Shown here piece by piece: positions 9,483-19,040 of a stretch of DNA of 64,000 nucleotides; position 1 is the stretch's first letter, and every line of letters starts with the position of its first letter. Origin of the DNA: Curtobacterium ammoniigenes NBRC 101786 (lineage in GTDB: Bacteria; Actinomycetota; Actinomycetes; Actinomycetales; Microbacteriaceae); assembly GCF_001571045.1 (NCBI RefSeq), contig NZ_BCSV01000002.1, positions 496,001 through 560,000 on the forward strand. The letters are read 5' to 3'. The position numbers were made by a program, and so were the translations under genes. Under the pieces are notes generated by a model that was not told the DNA's origin, made no database searches, and saw only the letters and a list, made by a program, of their open reading frames with translations.

Positions 9483-10457
9483 GTGCCGCGCCTCCGTCGA
9501 TCCGATTCCTCCGGGAAGGGCTACCACCGTGAGCGTGCCGGAACCGGGTTCACCTACCGCGACCCGGACGGCAACACCGTCACCGATCAAGCGCTCCGTG
9601 CCTGGTTCGAAGAGCTCGTCATCCCGCCCGCCTGGACCGACGTGTGGATCTCCCCGTACACGAACGGTCACATCCTTGCCACCGGCCTCGACGGGGCAGG
9701 CAGACGGCAGTACATGTACCACCCGTCCTGGCGCGAGCGCATGGACCGCATCAAGTACGACCGAGCGCTCGCGCTCGCGGAGTCCCTGCCCGCCGCACGC
9801 CGGCAGGTGACCATGGACCTTCGTCGACCCGAACCCGACGAACTGCGCGGTCTTGCTGCGGCGTTCAGAATGCTCGACCAGGGATCGCTCCGCGTCGGAT
9901 CGGAGCGGTACGCGACCGAGCACGGAAGCCGCGGCCTCTCGACGCTGCTGTGCGCGCACGTGCACGTCTCGGGCGACCTGATCGACCTGAACTTCCCGGC
10001 GAAAAGCGGGCAGGAGTGGTCCTCGACCATTCGCGATCACGACCTCGCCCACGTGGTTCGGGGCATGCAGCGGCGCGGAGCCAACGCGCGGCTGCTGGCG
10101 TACCGGCCTCGTCGCGGCGCGGAGTGGCTCCCACTGTCCGCCGAGGACATCAACGAATACATCAAGGAGCGCGCGGGCGACATCTTCACCGCGAAAGACT
10201 TCCGGACGCTGCACGGCACCGTCGCAGCGGCGATCGATCTCGCAACGACCGGCCCCAAGTCGTCGAAGACTGCCGCGGACAAAGCGATCTCCCACGCGAT
10301 CCGCGCGGCGAGCGAGGTGCTCGGGAACACACCATCGGTGGCACGGGCGAGCTACGTCGACCCGCGCCTCCTCGAGGCGTACCGCCACGGCGAAACGATC
10401 GACCCCACCAGGCTGCGCTCGGCAGAGGCCGAGGTTCGCGCCCTCCTCTATCGCTGA
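9483..10457 (+). CDS. DNA topoisomerase IB (poxvirus/eukaryote-like)
   Basis: Type IB topoisomerase that relaxes supercoils through a 3'-phosphotyrosyl bond. 324 residues, the size of the small bacterial TopIB family. The N-terminal domain has GFTYRDPDG and IPPAWTDVWISPY. The catalytic domain shows RVGSERYA (Arg), a Lys in NFPAKSG, TAKDFRTLHGT (Arg) and the nucleophile Tyr in ASYVDPRLLEAY. The start GTG 9483 fits a leaderless mRNA; longer open frame upstream runs into the tuf terminator and is not credible. The gene sits between tuf and the S10 operon. A housekeeping role is unlikely, since IB enzymes are patchy in bacteria. Confidence 0.93.
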   Translation: MPRLRRSDSSGKGYHRERAGTGFTYRDPDGNTVTDQALRAWFEELVIPPAWTDVWISPYTNGHILATGLDGAGRRQYMYHPSWRERMDRIKYDRALALAESLPAARRQVTMDLRRPEPDELRGLAAAFRMLDQGSLRVGSERYATEHGSRGLSTLLCAHVHVSGDLIDLNFPAKSGQEWSSTIRDHDLAHVVRGMQRRGANARLLAYRPRRGAEWLPLSAEDINEYIKERAGDIFTAKDFRTLHGTVAAAIDLATTGPKSSKTAADKAISHAIRAASEVLGNTPSVARASYVDPRLLEAYRHGETIDPTRLRSAEAEVRALLYR

Positions 10458-10488
10458 GGTCTGGTCGCGAGCGGTGTCAGCGATGACG

Positions 10489-10494
10489 TACGGT
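10489..10494 (+). promoter_or_regulatory. -10 element TACGGT for a leaderless DarT-like gene
   Basis: TACGGT ends eight bases before GTG 10503, with no ribosome binding site. It argues for GTG 10503 over the TTG at 10494, which overlaps the hexamer. Confidence 0.5.
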
Positions 10495-10502
10495 TGATCC
10501 AC

Positions 10503-11330
10503 GTGACGGACGAGTGCATCCACGGCTTCCCGACCGAACTCTGCGACATCTGCTCGCCCCGTCGTCCCGCCGAGCCAGCAGCGACTCCTGCGCCGACACC
10601 GCGTCGCCCGCGCGCCACGTCGTCGCTGCGGTCGCCCAGCGGTCCAGCCGCGGGCACCGCCTCGTCGGCCGCGAGCCGCGGTGGGTCGCGGAAGCCGGAG
10701 AGCCCCGCCGCCGCTGCGCGCGCCTTCGCGTCGCTGCGAGCGCACCACTTCACGCACATCGACAATCTGCCGGCCATCGTCGCCGCAGGCGCGCTGCTTC
10801 CGCGGAGCGCTGCCGCGCCATCCATCGACGTCGCGTCCGTCGAGCTCGTCGGCGCGCGCCGGAACGTCACCGTGCCCGAAGGAACGGCTGTCATCGACTA
10901 CGTCCCCTTCGCGCTCACACCGGACGCCCTCGCCTGGGAAGCCGTCCGCAGCGGCGCGGACAGCCCCCTCTGGTCCGACGCAGCGCGTGCGAGCCGCGCT
11001 ACCGACTTCGTGATCCTCGTCGTCCCGACCACCGCATTCGACGACGCCGTCGCACTCGCAGACGGCAACGCCATCGACCCCGGTGTCCGCTTCGCAACCG
11101 GTCGGGAGGCTGTTGGCAGCCTCCTGCGCCGCGCCCGTCTCACAGACCCCGAGCTGCAGAGCGTCGAACTCCTCAGCGCAACGCCTGTCCCACTGTCCAG
11201 TGTGGCTGTCGTCGGCGTGGCGAACGAGCGCAGCCGCGAAGTCGCACGCCGCACGCTCGCGGCTGCGGGTGCAACGCCCCCACGCGTTGCCGTGTTCCCG
11301 CCGTGGTTCGTCCCTGCCACAGCAGTGTGA
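10503..11330 (+). CDS. DarT-like (DUF4433) ADP-ribosyltransferase with an N-terminal Cys/His motif
   Basis: 275 residues in three parts. Residues 5-17 form a compact Cys/His motif (C-I-H-G, then C-D-I-C: Cys5, His7, Cys14, Cys17) that could bind zinc. Residues 20-75 are Pro/Ala/Ser-rich and probably unstructured. From residue 80 the protein follows the DarT fold: HHFTHIDNLPAIVAAGALL (His85), IDYVPFALTPDALAW where DarT has DYVPFYF..RSPM, and ELQSVELLS, whose Glu222 matches the catalytic glutamate. DarT enzymes ADP-ribosylate thymidine in single-stranded DNA and are normally paired with the DarG macrodomain antitoxin; no DarG is next to it. The RSPM segment has diverged, so activity is uncertain. 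The next gene is rpsJ, 458 bp away. Confidence 0.75.
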   Translation: MTDECIHGFPTELCDICSPRRPAEPAATPAPTPRRPRATSSLRSPSGPAAGTASSAASRGGSRKPESPAAAARAFASLRAHHFTHIDNLPAIVAAGALLPRSAAAPSIDVASVELVGARRNVTVPEGTAVIDYVPFALTPDALAWEAVRSGADSPLWSDAARASRATDFVILVVPTTAFDDAVALADGNAIDPGVRFATGREAVGSLLRRARLTDPELQSVELLSATPVPLSSVAVVGVANERSREVARRTLAAAGATPPRVAVFPPWFVPATAV

Positions 11331-11788
11331 CAACACTCCGCCCGACCGCGACACGCCCGGGTTGCACGGATACCAGCGCTATGCGAGGATAGTCCGGTTC
11401 CAAATTCCGAGGGCGTTCGCGCCCTCCGGATCACTGCCCTGGCAGTGCACAGGCCCCGCGCGCAACTCCGGTTGTCGTTGACGGCAGCGCCTGGGCCGCG
11501 GGCAGCAGAACACAATCGACTCCACCTCGGGCGGTGTCGGATCGACATGTGGTCACCTCGGTGTCCACAGCCGTGACGGCCAGCCACCTGTGAGACGGCC
11601 ACGTGCCGATCAGGGTGTGGCACGCCTCCGGAGCCGATATGTCCGCCTGCGGGCGGGTTCATAGGAGAACAGCGGTCATCTCGCAAGATGCGGCCGGTGA
11701 TTCAGGCAAACAGTCCTGCACGTGCGAACGGAGCAGGACGGCGTCAGGCGGCCAGAGGGTGCGCGGCGCAGAGAGGAACAAGAGACAC
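11331..11788 (+). other. Leader and promoter region of the S10 operon
   Basis: 458 bp without a convincing gene. A UUCG-capped hairpin (GAGGGCG 11409-11415, CGCCCTC 11420-11426) follows the DarT-like gene and may end its transcript, though no U-run follows. A possible promoter is TTGCAC (11362-11367) with GAGGAT (11385-11390) at 17 bp, which would put that hairpin at the very start of the S10 mRNA. A second inverted pair, CGTGCC (11602-11607) and GGCACG (11619-11624), is further down. A long leader is common for S10 operons, where L4 or others can control expression, but I cannot assign such a site. Confidence 0.4.
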
Positions 11789-12097
11789 ATGGCGGGACAG
11801 AAGATCCGCATCCGGCTGAAGTCGTACGACCACGAGGTCATCGACACGTCGGCGCGCAAGATCGTTGACACGGTGACCCGTGCCGGCGCGACCGTGGTCG
11901 GCCCGGTGCCGCTCCCCACCGAGAAGAACGTGGTCGTCGTGATCCGTTCGCCCCACAAGTACAAGGACTCCCGCGAGCACTTCGAGAAGCGCACGCACAA
12001 GCGCGTCATCGACATCGTGGACCCGACGCCGAAGGCCGTCGACTCGCTCATGCGTCTCGACCTGCCGGCCGACGTCAACATCGAGATCAAGCTGTAA
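11789..12097 (+). CDS. rpsJ: 30S ribosomal protein S10
   Basis: 30S head protein and, as NusE, part of the antitermination complex. 102 residues from ATG 11789 ([19 protein letters not shown]), the standard start and length; GAGAGGAA (about 11771) is the ribosome binding site. Longer open frame upstream is not conserved-looking. First gene of the S10 operon; rplC follows 13 bp later. Confidence 0.98.
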   Translation: MAGQKIRIRLKSYDHEVIDTSARKIVDTVTRAGATVVGPVPLPTEKNVVVVIRSPHKYKDSREHFEKRTHKRVIDIVDPTPKAVDSLMRLDLPADVNIEIKL

Positions 12098-12110
12098 GGG
12101 GGCGACACTG

Positions 12111-12764
12111 ATGGCAATCGCAACCAAGACCGTCAAGGGCCTGCTCGGCAAGAAGCTCGGCATGACCCAGGTATGGGACGAGAACAACAAGCTCATCCCC
12201 GTCACCGTGATCGAGGTCATCCCGAACGTCGTGACGCAGATCCGCACCGTTGAGAAGGACGGCTACGAAGCCGTCCAGATCGCTGCCGGTGCGATCGACC
12301 CGCGCAAGGTGAACAAGCCCGCCTCCGGCCACTTCGAGGCTGCCGGCGTCACGCCGCGCCGCACGCTGACCGAGGTCCGCACCGCAGACGCCGCCGACTA
12401 CACGCTGGGCCAGGAGCTCGCGGTCGACACGTTCGAAGCAGGGCAGAAGATCGACGTCGTCGGCACCAGCAAGGGCAAGGGCTTCGCCGGTGTCATGAAG
12501 CGCCACAACTTCCAGGGTGTTTCCGCATCGCACGGTGCGCACCGCAACCACCGCAAGCCCGGCTCGATCGGCGCTTCGTCGACCCCGTCGCGTGTCTTCA
12601 AGGGCATGCGCATGGCCGGTCGCATGGGCGGCGAGCGCGTGACCGTCCTCAACCTCACGGTTCACGCCGTCGACGCCGACAAGAACCTGCTGCTCGTCAA
12701 GGGTGCGGTTCCCGGGGCTCGCGGTCGTACCGTCTTCGTCCGCACCGCCGTGAAGGGTAAGTGA
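12111..12764 (+). CDS. rplC: 50S ribosomal protein L3
   Basis: Early-assembly protein near the peptidyl-transferase centre. 217 residues, with [15 protein letters not shown] at the start and the long extended loop ([19 protein letters not shown], about residues 137-155) that reaches the catalytic centre. It continues the S10 operon and ends in an overlap with the possible GTG start of rplD (GTGA at 12761). Confidence 0.98.
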   Translation: MAIATKTVKGLLGKKLGMTQVWDENNKLIPVTVIEVIPNVVTQIRTVEKDGYEAVQIAAGAIDPRKVNKPASGHFEAAGVTPRRTLTEVRTADAADYTLGQELAVDTFEAGQKIDVVGTSKGKGFAGVMKRHNFQGVSASHGAHRNHRKPGSIGASSTPSRVFKGMRMAGRMGGERVTVLNLTVHAVDADKNLLLVKGAVPGARGRTVFVRTAVKGK

Positions 12765-12766
12765 GC

Positions 12767-13426
12767 ATGGCCACCACGACTGCAACCACGATCGACGTGC
12801 TCGACGCGTCGGGCGCCAAGTCCGGCACGGTCGAGCTCCCCGCCTCGATCTTCGACGTCGAGACCAACGTCGCACTGATCCACCAGGTCGTCACCGCGCA
12901 GCGCGCGGCGGCACGCCAGGGCACCCACAAGACCAAGAACCGCGGCGAGGTCCGCGGCGCCGGTCGCAAGCCCTTCAAGCAGAAGGGCACCGGCCGTTCC
13001 CGTCAGGGTTCCGTCCGCGCGCCGGAGCACACCGGCGGTGGCGTCGTCCACGGACCGACCCCGCGCGACTACGCGCAGCGCACCCCGAAGAAGATGATCG
13101 CGAAGGCACTGCTCGGCTCCCTGTCCGACCGTGCTCGCGGCGGCCGCATCCACGCGGTCGAGGCGTTCGTCGCTGCGGAGGCGCCTTCGACGAAGACCGC
13201 TCGCACGCTCATCGAGAAGATCACGCCGAACAAGAAGGTCCTGGTCGTCCTCGAGGCCGCCGACGAGCTCTCGCTGAAGAGTGTCCGCAACCTGCCGCAC
13301 GTGCACGCGCTCACGTTCGGCCAGCTGAACGCCTACGACGTCCTCGTCTCCGACGACATCGTGTTCAGCAAGAGCGCTCTCGACGCGTTCGTCGCGTCGA
13401 AGACGGAGAAGGAGATCACCGCATGA
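12767..13426 (+). CDS. rplD: 50S ribosomal protein L4
   Basis: Binds 23S rRNA domain I and lines the exit tunnel. 219 residues from ATG 12767; a GTG at 12761 overlapping the rplC stop is possible, but GAAGGG (about 12752) is better spaced to the ATG. The tunnel loop is seen in [17 protein letters not shown] and [13 protein letters not shown]. In E. coli L4 autoregulates the S10 operon; no evidence for or against that is visible here. Confidence 0.97.
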   Translation: MATTTATTIDVLDASGAKSGTVELPASIFDVETNVALIHQVVTAQRAAARQGTHKTKNRGEVRGAGRKPFKQKGTGRSRQGSVRAPEHTGGGVVHGPTPRDYAQRTPKKMIAKALLGSLSDRARGGRIHAVEAFVAAEAPSTKTARTLIEKITPNKKVLVVLEAADELSLKSVRNLPHVHALTFGQLNAYDVLVSDDIVFSKSALDAFVASKTEKEITA

Positions 13427-13722
13427 GCGGCTTCAACAAGGATCCGCGCGACATCATCATCGCGCCGGTCGTGTCGGAGAAGAGCTACGGCCTCATCGAC
13501 CAGGGCAAGTACACCTTCGTGGTGGACACCCGGGCGAACAAGACCGAGATCAAGCTCGCGATCGAGAAGATCTTCGACGTCAAGGTCGCTGGCGTGAACA
13601 CGCTCAACCGCGCTGGCAAGACCCGTCGCACGCGTTTCGGCACCGGCAAGCGCAAGGACACCAAGCGCGCCATCGTGACGCTCAAGTCCGGTTCGATCGA
13701 CATCTTCACGGCTGTCGGCTGA
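13423..13722 (+). CDS. rplW: 50S ribosomal protein L23
   Basis: Exit-tunnel rim protein and docking point for trigger factor and SRP. 99 residues; [19 protein letters not shown] at the start is typical, as is the basic loop [19 protein letters not shown]. The ATG overlaps the rplD stop (ATGA at 13423), giving coupled translation. Confidence 0.98.
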   Translation: MSGFNKDPRDIIIAPVVSEKSYGLIDQGKYTFVVDTRANKTEIKLAIEKIFDVKVAGVNTLNRAGKTRRTRFGTGKRKDTKRAIVTLKSGSIDIFTAVG

Positions 13723-13741
13723 GGACCAAGGGAAGAACAAC

Positions 13742-14581
13742 ATGGCTATTCGTAATTACAAGCCGACGACCCCGGGTCGTCGTGGTTCGTCCGTCGCCGA
13801 TTTCGCCGAGATCACGCGGTCCACGCCCGAGAAGTCGCTGCTGCGTCCGCTGCCGAAGACCGGTGGCCGCAACAGCTCCGGCCGGATCACCACGCGTCAC
13901 ATCGGCGGTGGCCACAAGCGTCAGTACCGCGTCATCGACTTCCGTCGCAACGACAAGGACGGCATCGACGCCAAGGTCGCACACATCGAGTACGACCCGA
14001 ACCGCACCGCGCGCATCGCGCTCCTCCACTTCGTGGACGGCACGAAGCGCTACATCCTCGCGCCGAACCGCCTGAAGCAGGGCGACGTCGTCGAGTCGGG
14101 TGCCGGCGCCGACATCAAACCGGGCAACAACCTGCCCCTCCGCAACATCCCGGTGGGTACGGTCGTGCACGCGATCGAGCTTCGCCCGGGAGGCGGCGCC
14201 AAGCTCGCCCGCTCTGCGGGCGCCTCGGTGCGTCTCGTCGCGAAGGACGGCCCCTACGCGCAGCTGCGTCTGCCGTCCGGCGAGGTCCGCAACGTCGACG
14301 CTCGCTGCCGCGCGACCATCGGCGAGGTCGGCAACGCCGAGCAGTCGAACATCAACTGGGGCAAGGCCGGCCGTATGCGCTGGAAGGGCGTTCGCCCGAC
14401 CGTCCGTGGTGTCGCGATGAACCCGATCGACCACCCGCACGGTGGTGGTGAGGGCAAGACCTCCGGTGGCCGTCACCCCGTGAGCCCGTGGGGCCAGGCC
14501 GAAGGCCGGACGCGCAAGCCGAACAAGCCGAGCGACAAGCTCATCGTCCGCCGCCGCAACGCCGGTAAGAAGCGCAAGTAG
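13742..14581 (+). CDS. rplB: 50S ribosomal protein L2
   Basis: Large-subunit core protein needed for subunit joining and peptidyl transferase. 279 residues, full length. [15 protein letters not shown] opens the protein; the near-universal segment [15 protein letters not shown] (about residues 226-240) carries the conserved His of the active-site region. A GGGAAGAA motif (about 13730) precedes the ATG. Confidence 0.99.
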   Translation: MAIRNYKPTTPGRRGSSVADFAEITRSTPEKSLLRPLPKTGGRNSSGRITTRHIGGGHKRQYRVIDFRRNDKDGIDAKVAHIEYDPNRTARIALLHFVDGTKRYILAPNRLKQGDVVESGAGADIKPGNNLPLRNIPVGTVVHAIELRPGGGAKLARSAGASVRLVAKDGPYAQLRLPSGEVRNVDARCRATIGEVGNAEQSNINWGKAGRMRWKGVRPTVRGVAMNPIDHPHGGGEGKTSGGRHPVSPWGQAEGRTRKPNKPSDKLIVRRRNAGKKRK

Positions 14582-14593
14582 GAGTTGTAGAAG

Positions 14594-14875
14594 ATGCCAC
14601 GCAGTCTGAAGAAGGGCCCCTTCGTCGACGAGCACCTGCTTCGCAAGGTCGTCGCGCAGAACGAAGCGAACACCAAGAACGTGATCCGCACCTGGTCGCG
14701 CCGATCGATGATCGTGCCGAACATGCTCGGACACACGATCGCGGTGCATGACGGTCGCAAGCACATCCCGGTGTTCGTCACCGAGTCGATGGTCGGCCAC
14801 AAGCTCGGCGAATTCGCGCCGACCCGCACCTTCCGTGGTCACGTGAAGGACGACAAGAAGGGCCGTCGCCGCTAA
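14594..14875 (+). CDS. rpsS: 30S ribosomal protein S19
   Basis: Head protein that contacts S13 and the large subunit at bridge B1a. 93 residues, family length; [16 protein letters not shown] and the C-terminal [15 protein letters not shown] are diagnostic. It lies 12 bp after rplB within the S10 operon. Confidence 0.99.
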   Translation: MPRSLKKGPFVDEHLLRKVVAQNEANTKNVIRTWSRRSMIVPNMLGHTIAVHDGRKHIPVFVTESMVGHKLGEFAPTRTFRGHVKDDKKGRRR

Positions 14876-14900
14876 CGCGGGGACGCAGAGGAGGAACGAA

Positions 14901-15293
14901 ATGGTGGAGTCGATCGCACGCGTGCGACACATCCGCGTCACGCCTCAGAAGGCCCGTCGCGTCATCGAACTGATCCGGGGCAAGCAGGCGCACGAAGCGC
15001 TGGCCATCCTGAAGTTCGCGCCGCAGGCGGCTTCGGAGCCCGTGTACAAGCTGGTCGCTTCGGCAATCGCGAACGCGCGAGTCAAGGCCGACGCGTCGAA
15101 CAGCTTCCTGGACGAGCGTGACCTCTACGTGAGCCGCGTGTTCGTCGACGAGGGCACGACCCTGAAGCGGTTCCAGCCGCGAGCGCAGGGACGCGCCTTC
15201 CGAATCAACAAGCGCACCAGCCACATCACGGTGGTCCTCGCGACCCCGGACGAGGCCGAGGTGGCCGCGACGAGCAAGAAGGCGAGCAAGTAA
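14901..15293 (+). CDS. rplV: 50S ribosomal protein L22
   Basis: Spans the 23S domains and reaches into the exit tunnel with a beta-hairpin, the site of macrolide-resistance changes. 130 residues; [14 protein letters not shown]-like opening ([19 protein letters not shown]) and the hairpin region [19 protein letters not shown] are intact, with no loop deletion. A short Ala/Lys tail follows. The stop overlaps the rpsC start (15293). Confidence 0.98.
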   Translation: MVESIARVRHIRVTPQKARRVIELIRGKQAHEALAILKFAPQAASEPVYKLVASAIANARVKADASNSFLDERDLYVSRVFVDEGTTLKRFQPRAQGRAFRINKRTSHITVVLATPDEAEVAATSKKASK

Positions 15294-16078
15294 TGGGCCA
15301 GAAAGTCAACCCGTACGGCTTCCGACTCGGGATCACCACGGACCACGTCTCGCACTGGTTCACCGACAGCACGAAGAAGGGTCAGCGCTACGCCGACTAC
15401 GTGGCTGAGGACGTCAAGATCCGTCGGATGCTGTCGAAGTCCCTCGACCGCGCGGGTGTCGCCAAGATCGAACTCGAGCGCACGCGTGACCGCGTTCGCG
15501 TCGACATTCACACCGCCCGCCCGGGCATCGTGATCGGCCGCCGCGGCGCCGAGGCGGAGCGCATCCGTGCCGAGCTCGAGAAGCTCACCGGCAAGCAGAT
15601 CCAGCTCAACATCCTCGAGGTCAAGAACCCCGAGACCGAGGCGCAGCTGGTCGCCCAGGGAATCGCCGAGCAGCTTTCTGCCCGTGTCGCGTTCCGTCGC
15701 GCCATGCGCAAGGGTCTGCAGGGCGCACAGCGCGCCGGCGCCAAGGGCGTTCGGATTCAGGTGTCCGGTCGCCTCGGCGGCGCCGAGATGTCGCGCTCGG
15801 AGTTCTACCGTGAGGGTCGTGTGCCGCTGCACACGCTCCGCGCGAACATCGACTACGGCTTCTACGAGGCCCGTACGACGTTCGGTCGCATCGGTGTGAA
15901 GGTCTGGATCTACAAGGGCGACATCACCAACAAGGAGCTCGCACGCGAGCAGGCGAACCAGCGTTCGTCCCGTCCCGAGCGCCGCGGCGACCGTCGTGGC
16001 CCGGGTCGCGGGGAGCGTGGCGACCGCCGCGAGCAGGCCCCCCAGGAGGCGCCGGCCGGCGCAGGAGTTGAGGCGTAA
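15293..16078 (+). CDS. rpsC: 30S ribosomal protein S3
   Basis: Forms the mRNA entry channel with S4 and S5. 261 residues. The KH domain GXXG-type motif is seen at [15 protein letters not shown]. The last about 45 residues form an Arg/Gly/Glu/Gln-rich tail ([19 protein letters not shown]), longer than in E. coli S3 and common in actinobacteria. It overlaps rplV by one base (TAATG) and is followed by rplP after 2 bp. Confidence 0.98.
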   Translation: MGQKVNPYGFRLGITTDHVSHWFTDSTKKGQRYADYVAEDVKIRRMLSKSLDRAGVAKIELERTRDRVRVDIHTARPGIVIGRRGAEAERIRAELEKLTGKQIQLNILEVKNPETEAQLVAQGIAEQLSARVAFRRAMRKGLQGAQRAGAKGVRIQVSGRLGGAEMSRSEFYREGRVPLHTLRANIDYGFYEARTTFGRIGVKVWIYKGDITNKELAREQANQRSSRPERRGDRRGPGRGERGDRREQAPQEAPAGAGVEA

Positions 16079-16080
16079 GC

Positions 16081-16500
16081 ATGCTTATCCCCCGTCGAGT
16101 CAAGCACCGCAAGCAGCACCACCCGACCCGCTCGGGCCAGGCGACCGGTGGCACGAAGGTCTCCTTCGGTGAATTCGGTATCCAGGCCCTCACGCCGGCC
16201 TACGTGACGAACCGCCAGATCGAGTCCGCTCGTATCGCGATGACCCGTCACATCAAGCGTGGTGGCAAGGTCTGGATCAACATCTACCCGGACCGTCCCC
16301 TCACGAAGAAGCCCGCCGAGACCCGCATGGGTTCCGGAAAGGGCTCGCCGGAGTGGTGGGTCGCGAACGTCAAGCCGGGTCGTGTGCTCTTCGAGCTGTC
16401 CGGTGTGAACGAGGACATCGCTCGTGAGGCGCTGACCCGTGCAATCCACAAGCTGCCCCTCAAGGCACGCATCATCAAGCGCGAGGAGGGCGACGCATAA
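16081..16500 (+). CDS. rplP: 50S ribosomal protein L16
   Basis: Binds near the A and P sites and organises 23S helices 38 and 89. 139 residues; [15 protein letters not shown] opening and [18 protein letters not shown] are family signatures. The stop codon shares its last base with the rpmC start (TAATG at 16498). Confidence 0.99.
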   Translation: MLIPRRVKHRKQHHPTRSGQATGGTKVSFGEFGIQALTPAYVTNRQIESARIAMTRHIKRGGKVWINIYPDRPLTKKPAETRMGSGKGSPEWWVANVKPGRVLFELSGVNEDIAREALTRAIHKLPLKARIIKREEGDA

Positions 16501-16829
16501 TGGCGATCGGTTCCAAGGAGCTCCGTCCGACCGAGCTCGACACGTTCGAGGACGAGCGCCTCGTCGACGAGCTGAAGAAGGCCAAGGAGGAGCTGTTCAA
16601 CCTCCGCTTCCAGTCGGCCACCGGCCAGCTGGAGAGCCACGGCCGTCTCCGTGCCGTCAAGCGCGACATCGCGCGTATCTACACGGTCCTGCGCGAGCGT
16701 GAGCTCGGCATCCGTGCCACCCCCGCCCCCGTCGAAGCGCCTGCGAAGGCCAAGCGCTCCAGCAAGAAGGCCGCCCCCGCGGCGGACGCTGCTGAGGCCA
16801 CGACGACCGACGCTGCCGAGGAGAAGTAA
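16500..16829 (+). CDS. rpmC: 50S ribosomal protein L29 with a C-terminal low-complexity tail
   Basis: Exit-tunnel rim protein next to L23. The L29 core is residues 1 to about 70 ([37 protein letters not shown]). About 38 further residues rich in Ala, Lys, Thr and Glu follow ([19 protein letters not shown]), so the protein is 109 residues against the usual 65-75. Such tails occur in related actinobacteria and would project at the ribosome exit. One-base overlaps with both neighbours. Confidence 0.97.
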   Translation: MAIGSKELRPTELDTFEDERLVDELKKAKEELFNLRFQSATGQLESHGRLRAVKRDIARIYTVLRERELGIRATPAPVEAPAKAKRSSKKAAPAADAAEATTTDAAEEK

Positions 16830-17122
16830 TGGCAACCGAGAAGAAGACCGAGGTCGACTCCGCGGCTGTCGTCCGCGGCTACCGCAAGACCCGCCGTGGG
16901 TACGTCACGAGCGACAAGATGGACAAGACCATCGTCGTCGAGGTCGAAGACCGCGTGAAGCACCCGCTGTACGGCAAGGTCATCCGTCGCACCTCCAAGG
17001 TGAAGGCCCACGATGAGCTCGGCACCGCCGGTGTCGGCGACCTCGTGGTGATCAGCGAGACCCGTCCCCTCAGCGCCACCAAGCGCTGGCGCCTGGTCGA
17101 GATCCTCGAGAAGGCCAAGTAG
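16829..17122 (+). CDS. rpsQ: 30S ribosomal protein S17
   Basis: Early-binding 16S rRNA protein. 97 residues with an OB fold; [23 protein letters not shown] and [11 protein letters not shown] are typical. An extra about 15 acidic residues precede the core ([14 protein letters not shown]), as in other actinobacteria. Last gene of the S10 block; rplN of the spc block follows after 32 bp. Confidence 0.98.
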   Translation: MATEKKTEVDSAAVVRGYRKTRRGYVTSDKMDKTIVVEVEDRVKHPLYGKVIRRTSKVKAHDELGTAGVGDLVVISETRPLSATKRWRLVEILEKAK

Positions 17123-17154
17123 GCCGCGGCCCGCTTGAGAAATAGGAGACAGCA

Positions 17155-17523
17155 GTGATTCAGCAGGAATCCCGGCTCAAGGTCGCCGACAACACCGGCG
17201 CCAAGGAGATCCTCGCGATCCGCGTGCTCGGAGGCTCTGGTCGCCGATACGCCGGCCTCGGCGACGTCATCGTCGCGACCGTGAAGGACGCGATCCCCGG
17301 TGGCAACGTGAAGAAGGGTGACGTCGTCAAGGCGGTCATCGTTCGCACCAAGAAGGAGACCCGTCGTCAGGACGGCTCCTACATCAAGTTCGATGAGAAC
17401 GCGGCAGTGATCCTCAAGGCCGACGGCGACCCGCGCGGAACGCGCATCTTCGGACCGGTCGGCCGCGAGCTTCGCGACAAGAAGTTCATGAAGATCATCT
17501 CGCTCGCACCGGAGGTGATCTGA
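17155..17523 (+). CDS. rplN: 50S ribosomal protein L14
   Basis: Interface protein, part of bridge B8 and the binding site of RsfS. 122 residues, exact family length, from GTG 17155 ([18 protein letters not shown]) with AGGAGA (about 17144) upstream. First gene of the spc block; no separate promoter is evident in the 32-bp gap, so S10 and spc genes are probably co-transcribed. Confidence 0.99.
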   Translation: MIQQESRLKVADNTGAKEILAIRVLGGSGRRYAGLGDVIVATVKDAIPGGNVKKGDVVKAVIVRTKKETRRQDGSYIKFDENAAVILKADGDPRGTRIFGPVGRELRDKKFMKIISLAPEVI

Positions 17524-17526
17524 CTC

Positions 17527-17874
17527 ATGGCCAAGATCAAGAAGGGCGATCTCGTCCAGGTGATCTCGGGAAGCCGCGCGAACCGCGGCAAGCAGGGCAA
17601 GGTCATCGAGGTGCTGCCGGGCGAGCAGCGCGTGGTCGTGGAGGGCATCAACTTCGCGACGAAGCACGTGCGTGTGGGCCAGACGCAGCGCGGATCGAAG
17701 ACCGGCGGGATCGAGCAGCACGAGGCACCGATCCACGTGTCGAACGTCGCCCTCGTCGACCCGAAGACCAAGAAGCCGACGCGTGTCGGCCACCGTCTCG
17801 ACACGGTCGAGAAGAACGGCGAGACCAAGACCGTCCGGGTCCGGTTCGCCAAGAAGTCGGGTGAGGACCTGTAA
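17527..17874 (+). CDS. rplX: 50S ribosomal protein L24
   Basis: Assembly initiator with a KOW domain at residues 5-35 ([20 protein letters not shown]). 115 residues. Starts 3 bp after rplN; the stop overlaps the rplE start by one base (TAATG at 17872). Confidence 0.98.
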   Translation: MAKIKKGDLVQVISGSRANRGKQGKVIEVLPGEQRVVVEGINFATKHVRVGQTQRGSKTGGIEQHEAPIHVSNVALVDPKTKKPTRVGHRLDTVEKNGETKTVRVRFAKKSGEDL

Positions 17875-18464
17875 TGAGCGACACGACTGCCGCGACGACT
17901 GGCACCATCCAGCCGCGCCTCAAGCAGAAGTACAAGAACGAGATCGCCAAGGCGCTGACCGAGCAGTTCGGCTACACGAACGTGCACCAGGTTCCCGGCC
18001 TTGTGAAGGTCGTCGTCAACAGCGGTGTCGGTGAGGCAGCGCGTGACTCGAAGATCATCGAGGGCGCGATCAAGGACCTCACCGCGATCACCGGTCAGAA
18101 GCCCCAGGTCACGAAGGCCCGCAAGTCCATCGCGCAGTTCAAGCTGCGCGAGGGCCAGGCGATCGGTGCGCACGTCACCCTTCGCGGCGACCGTGCGTGG
18201 GAGTTCCTCGACCGGCTGCTCAGCCTCGCACTGCCGCGCATCCGCGACTTCCGCGGTCTGAGCGACCAGCAGTTCGACGGCAACGGCAACTACACCTTCG
18301 GTCTCACGGAGCAGAGCATGTTCCACGAGATCGACCAGGACCGCATCGATCGCGTCCGCGGGTTCGACATCACCGTCGTCACCACGGCCAAGACCGATGA
18401 GGAGGGTCGCGCGCTGCTCCGCCAGCTCGGCTTCCCGTTCCGCTCCAACGAGCAGACGGTCTAA
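17874..18464 (+). CDS. rplE: 50S ribosomal protein L5
   Basis: Binds 5S rRNA in the central protuberance and contacts P-site tRNA. 196 residues, with [14 protein letters not shown] and the C-terminal [20 protein letters not shown]. In many actinobacteria rpsN (or rpsZ) follows directly; here a 171-bp gap with a strong hairpin follows instead, then rpsH. Confidence 0.98.
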   Translation: MSDTTAATTGTIQPRLKQKYKNEIAKALTEQFGYTNVHQVPGLVKVVVNSGVGEAARDSKIIEGAIKDLTAITGQKPQVTKARKSIAQFKLREGQAIGAHVTLRGDRAWEFLDRLLSLALPRIRDFRGLSDQQFDGNGNYTFGLTEQSMFHEIDQDRIDRVRGFDITVVTTAKTDEEGRALLRQLGFPFRSNEQTV

Positions 18465-18480
18465 GCTACTTCGGGCGGTC

Positions 18481-18509
18481 CGGGCCGGAGGGAACACCCC
18501 TCCGGCCCG
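18481..18509 (+). other. Strong RNA hairpin between rplE and rpsH
   Basis: CGGGCCGGAGGG (18481-18492) pairs perfectly with CCCTCCGGCCCG (18498-18509) around a five-base loop: a 12-bp all-GC-rich stem. No U-run follows, so it is more likely an attenuator, a transcript stabiliser or a processing signal than a full terminator. The rest of 18465-18635 holds no gene; no remnant of rpsN is visible. Confidence 0.7.
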
Positions 18510-18635
18510 CCGCGCGAGAACACCTGTCCGGGCAGCCGCCCGCACAGCCCCTGATCGCCGGATCCGGCGGTCACGATCATCCAGGTCGGCACTCGTGGAA
18601 CGGGTGTGGAAACCAGATGAGAACGGATACGCATC

Positions 18636-19034
18636 ATGACGATGACCGATCCGGTCGCAGACATGCTGACCAGATTGCGGAACGCGAACTCGGCGCACCA
18701 CGACGCCGTGTCGCTTCCGAGCTCCAAGCTCAAGACGCACATCGCTGAGATCCTCAAGCGCGAGGGCTACATCAGCAACTGGAAGGTCGAGGACGCACGC
18801 GTCGGTCAGACGCTGACCATCGACCTCAAGTACGGTCCCGACCGCGAGCGGTCGATCGCCGGCATCAAGCGCGTTTCGAAGCCGGGCCTCCGGGTCTACG
18901 CGAAGTCGACGGAGATCCCGCAGGTCCTCGGTGGCCTCGGCGTGGCGATCCTCTCGACGTCGTCGGGCCTCCTGACGGACCGCGAAGCCGAGAAGAAGGG
19001 CGTGGGTGGGGAAGTCCTCGCCTACGTGTGGTGA
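18636..19034 (+). CDS. rpsH: 30S ribosomal protein S8
   Basis: Central-domain organiser of 16S rRNA and, in E. coli, the repressor of the spc operon. 132 residues; [18 protein letters not shown] and GGEVLAYVW at the end are diagnostic. The gene restarts the spc block after a 171-bp gap, possibly from its own promoter, though no clear hexamers are visible. Confidence 0.98.
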   Translation: MTMTDPVADMLTRLRNANSAHHDAVSLPSSKLKTHIAEILKREGYISNWKVEDARVGQTLTIDLKYGPDRERSIAGIKRVSKPGLRVYAKSTEIPQVLGGLGVAILSTSSGLLTDREAEKKGVGGEVLAYVW

Positions 19035-19040
19035 TCGACA

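Noticed and set aside
12761-12766. GTG 12761 as the rplD start.
   Set aside because: The ribosome binding site would be only three bases away; ATG 12767 is better spaced. The choice does not change the protein core.
18465-18635. A remnant of rpsN between rplE and rpsH.
   Set aside because: None of the three plus-strand frames shows the zinc-ribbon or RNA-binding motifs of S14.
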